From: Pelorhabdus rhamnosifermentans
GTDB taxonomy: Bacteria > Bacillota > Negativicutes > UMGS1260
DNA length: 64,000 nt
Direction of reading: 5' to 3'
Assembly: GCF_018835585.1 (NCBI RefSeq)
Contig: NZ_JAHGVE010000011.1
Span: 62,001-126,000 of the forward strand
This document shows, piece after piece, positions 61,534 through 64,000 of this stretch. Both the position numbers and the translations under genes were made by a program. Position 1 is the stretch's first letter; every line of letters begins with the position of its first letter. The notes under the pieces were generated by a model, which did not search any database, was not told where the DNA came from, and saw nothing but the letters and a program-made list of their open reading frames with translations.

Positions 61534-63815
61534 TAACCATGAAAAGTGTTGGACAAGGAATTCCTAAAATGGATGCCTTAGCCATTGCTACAGGGAAACC
61601 TGTTTATACACAGGATTTAGTCATGCCTAATACACTTGTTGTCAAAGTACTTCATAGTCCATATGCTTTCGCCGAAATTAAAGCCATCGATACAAGGAAG
61701 GCTAAGAAATTATCTGGAGTGGAATGTATTTTAACTTATGAGGATGTTCCCAAGGTTCGGTTTACTGTGGCAGGTCAGTCCTATCCTGAGCCTTCGCCAT
61801 ATGATCGGCTTATTTTGGATAAAGTCGTTCGGTATGTGGGGGATGCAGTCGCTATTATTGCCGCAGTCGATGAAAAGACAGCGCTTCGTGCCATGAAACT
61901 CATTAAGGTAGATTATGAAATATTTGAGCCTGTTTTGGATTTTGAGACAGCCATGGGGCATGCGTCGATTGTACATAGGGAACAGGATCTTTATACGAAT
62001 TTTGATATTGGTATGGAACAAGCAAAAAATATTATTGCCACACACAAAGTGGAAGTGGGCAATATTGAGGCCGAACTCAAAAAGTGTACTGTTATTGTAG
62101 AGGAAACTTATTATACGCAGGCTCAGGCTCAAGGCATGATGGAAACGTACCGTTCCTTTAATTATCTTGATCATATGGGACGGCTTGTTGTGATTAGTTC
62201 GACGCAAATTCCTTTTCACGTACGGCGTACACTGGCACGAGCTCTTCAAATTCCAGAAAGCAAAATTCGTGTGATAAAGCCGCGGATTGGCGGAGGATTC
62301 GGCGGTAAACAAACCCTTGCTGTTGAATTTTTTACCGCTATTGTGACCTGGAAAACAGGCAAGCCTGCTCAACTTGTTTATGATCGGACGGAAACATTTA
62401 GTTGTACTTCCAGCCGTCATGCCATGCGCCTCAAAGTGCGATTAGGAGCCGATCAGGCCGGGGTGATTAAGGTTGTTGATATTGAAGGATTATCTGACGG
62501 CGGGGCTTATGGTGAACACAGCTCGACAACCTTTGGAGCTGCAGGTGAAAAAGCATTGATCCTTTATAATAAAACGACAGCGGCGCGGTTTTTTGGTCAT
62601 GCTGTTTATACCAATAAAATGCCTGGTGGAGCTTTGCGCGGTTACGGTGCTACGCAGGCAACCTTTGCTCTGGAATCAACGTTAAATAAATTAGCAGAAA
62701 AACTTCATATGGATCCGACGAAAATTCGTTTAAAAAATATTATCAATGAAGGAGAAAACTATTTTACTAAGCCAGACGTGATACTAGGGAGTTCGACTCT
62801 TGATCGTTGTATTATAAAGGGGAAGGAACTGATTGGTTGGAATGAAAAATATCCTCGTAAGGACCTTGAAAGTGGCAAGGTACGTGGTCTGGGGATGGCT
62901 GTTACTGTGCAGGGATCGGGTATTGCCTATATTGATACAGCTGCAGCAGAAATTCATCTTAATAGTGAAGGTTCATATACGCTCATGATTGGTTCTACCG
63001 ATATGGGGACAGGCAGTGATACTATCCTCGCGCAATTTGCTGCGGAAGTCCTTGAAACGACGGTAGACAAGTTCATTGTTTATGCTGCTGATACAGATGT
63101 TTCGCCTTATGATCCGGGTTCTTATGCATCAAGTACAACTTATGTGACGGGCATGGCTGTCGTAAGAGCTGCACAAGATTTGAAGGCAAAAATTATAGCT
63201 AAAGGGGCGAAACTTCTTGAAGTTTTGCCAGAACAGATAGAATTTGATGGAACTGTGATGAAGACACTGAACAGCGAAAAAACCTTGACGCTAAAAAAAC
63301 TGGCTGAAAGCATTCTTGTCGGTCCGGGCCATGAACAATTAGTTGGGACTGGCAGCTATGGCAGTCCTGTGTCACCGCCACCTTTTATTGCCGGTTTTGC
63401 TGAAGTGGAAGTGGACAAGGGAACAGGGAAAGTGGATGTGGTTCATTATGTGGCTGTTGTTGACTGCGGTACAGTGGTCAATCCGAAACTGGCCAAGATT
63501 CAGGTAGAAGGTGGTATTGTACAAGGCATTGGCATGGCTCTTTATGAAGATGTCCGCTATGGACCGAAGGGAAAGTTGCAGACAAATTCTTTTATGCAGT
63601 ATAAAATTCCCTGCCGAAAGGATATTGGCAGCATTGATGTTGTTTTTGAGCCTAGTTACGAACCGACAGGGCCTTTTGGTGCCAAGTCCATTGGCGAGGT
63701 TGTTATTAATACGCCGCCAGCCGCCATTGCTCACGCCATTTATAATGCCGTTGGCGTTACTGTAACAAAGCTGCCGATTACACCTGAAAAAATTTTTATG
63801 GCCATGAAGCATTGA
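61530..63815 (+). CDS. Molybdenum hydroxylase large (molybdopterin) subunit
   Basis: A 761-residue catalytic subunit of the xanthine dehydrogenase family. IGGGFGGKQTLAVEF and GGALRGYGATQATFALES line the cofactor site. Glu in PFGAKSIGEVVIN near residue 720 is the general base. The protein hydroxylates a heterocycle, aldehyde or similar compound; the substrate is not readable. No xdhC-like maturation gene is seen in this window. It starts at ATG 61530 overlapping the previous stop. Confidence 0.92.
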   Translation: MITMKSVGQGIPKMDALAIATGKPVYTQDLVMPNTLVVKVLHSPYAFAEIKAIDTRKAKKLSGVECILTYEDVPKVRFTVAGQSYPEPSPYDRLILDKVVRYVGDAVAIIAAVDEKTALRAMKLIKVDYEIFEPVLDFETAMGHASIVHREQDLYTNFDIGMEQAKNIIATHKVEVGNIEAELKKCTVIVEETYYTQAQAQGMMETYRSFNYLDHMGRLVVISSTQIPFHVRRTLARALQIPESKIRVIKPRIGGGFGGKQTLAVEFFTAIVTWKTGKPAQLVYDRTETFSCTSSRHAMRLKVRLGADQAGVIKVVDIEGLSDGGAYGEHSSTTFGAAGEKALILYNKTTAARFFGHAVYTNKMPGGALRGYGATQATFALESTLNKLAEKLHMDPTKIRLKNIINEGENYFTKPDVILGSSTLDRCIIKGKELIGWNEKYPRKDLESGKVRGLGMAVTVQGSGIAYIDTAAAEIHLNSEGSYTLMIGSTDMGTGSDTILAQFAAEVLETTVDKFIVYAADTDVSPYDPGSYASSTTYVTGMAVVRAAQDLKAKIIAKGAKLLEVLPEQIEFDGTVMKTLNSEKTLTLKKLAESILVGPGHEQLVGTGSYGSPVSPPPFIAGFAEVEVDKGTGKVDVVHYVAVVDCGTVVNPKLAKIQVEGGIVQGIGMALYEDVRYGPKGKLQTNSFMQYKIPCRKDIGSIDVVFEPSYEPTGPFGAKSIGEVVINTPPAAIAHAIYNAVGVTVTKLPITPEKIFMAMKH

Positions 63816-63825
63816 GGTGCTTATT

Positions 63826-64000
63826 GTGAAACTTTATATTGCGGAAAAACCAAGCCTTGGGGCAGAAATCGCCAAATGTTTGCCAGGACCGCTTACGCGT
63901 AAAGATGGCTATCTAGTTACAGGCGACGGTGTTGTTACCTGGGGTTACGGTCATATATTGCGGCAGGCTGAACCTGGTGAGTATGATCAAAAATATGAAA
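63826..64000 (+). CDS. topB: DNA topoisomerase III, N-terminal part (cut by window end)
   Basis: The 58 visible codons start KLYIAEKPSLGAEIAKCLPG, continue with DGYLVTGDGVVTWGYGHI and break at the window edge. AEKPSLxxxIA followed by WxxGH is the Toprim start of type IA topoisomerase III. GTG 63826 follows GAGGTG. The gene continues beyond the window. Confidence 0.9.
   Translation, partial: MKLYIAEKPSLGAEIAKCLPGPLTRKDGYLVTGDGVVTWGYGHILRQAEPGEYDQKYE

Overview
The window is a chromosomal segment of a low-to-moderate-GC anaerobic firmicute. An SPO-type membrane protein (YtaF family), T-box leaders and strong Shine-Dalgarno sites point to Firmicutes. A small secreted protein that looks like an outer-membrane beta-barrel (55446-55910), an Rnf complex, rubrerythrin and oxalate/propanediol metabolism point to a diderm member such as the Negativicutes (Sporomusaceae-like). 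The genus is inference. No rRNA, tRNA, CRISPR array, prophage or intact insertion sequence was seen.

Layout. 1-3100: a small membrane protein and a DcuS/DcuR-like two-component pair. 3199-10590: a CDC48-type double AAA+ ATPase, then a four-gene thiamine-diphosphate 2-oxoacid:ferredoxin oxidoreductase. Its alpha subunit carries the YPIR signature (Arg31, Arg109, Asp112, Phe117) that I associate with oxalate oxidoreductase rather than pyruvate oxidoreductase. An LctP-family permease and a tiny membrane protein follow. 10859-14664: a T-box-controlled MFS transporter and a serine T-box (UCC specifier) controlling serA. 14753-17161: an SDR gene remnant, cobS, a cobalamin riboswitch and cobT. 17282-20133: a PocR-domain histidine kinase and an AraC-type response regulator. 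20415-35387: a 19-gene propanediol-utilisation (pdu) microcompartment operon, order U V A B C D E G H K J L, flavoprotein, N O P S F T. 35493-38198: YtaF-like protein and an LTA-synthase-family sulfatase. 38322-44079 (minus strand): TctCAB transporter, an orphan histidine kinase and an HD-GYP protein. 44253-49933: a promoter, a probable pseudoknotted leader RNA, rseC and rnfCDGEAB. 50044-54135: apbE, a NusG-II-domain protein, a Gx-family membrane protein and recQ. 54266-64000: selD, an outer-membrane-like protein, pgm, a GNAT-like protein, rubrerythrin, a three-subunit molybdenum hydroxylase and the start of topB.

How the parts fit. The two-component system at 17282-20133 very probably senses propanediol or a related ligand and switches on the pdu operon. 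CobS and CobT finish the cobalamin that PduCDE needs; PduO and PduS keep it reduced and adenosylated. Oxalate oxidoreductase and the molybdenum hydroxylase would feed low-potential electrons to ferredoxin, and Rnf would turn these into an ion gradient; ApbE flavinylates RnfD and RnfG. The pdu cluster has no pduQ (alcohol dehydrogenase) or pduW (propionate kinase), so those steps must be encoded elsewhere or done differently.

The least-explained signals are the leader RNA of the rnf operon with a nested helix and a perfect 6-bp pseudoknot, a two-copy hairpin element with compensating outer stems, the T-box on an MFS transporter, the attenuator-like leader of the molybdenum hydroxylase, and the pairing of a CDC48-like ATPase with the oxalate-type oxidoreductase.
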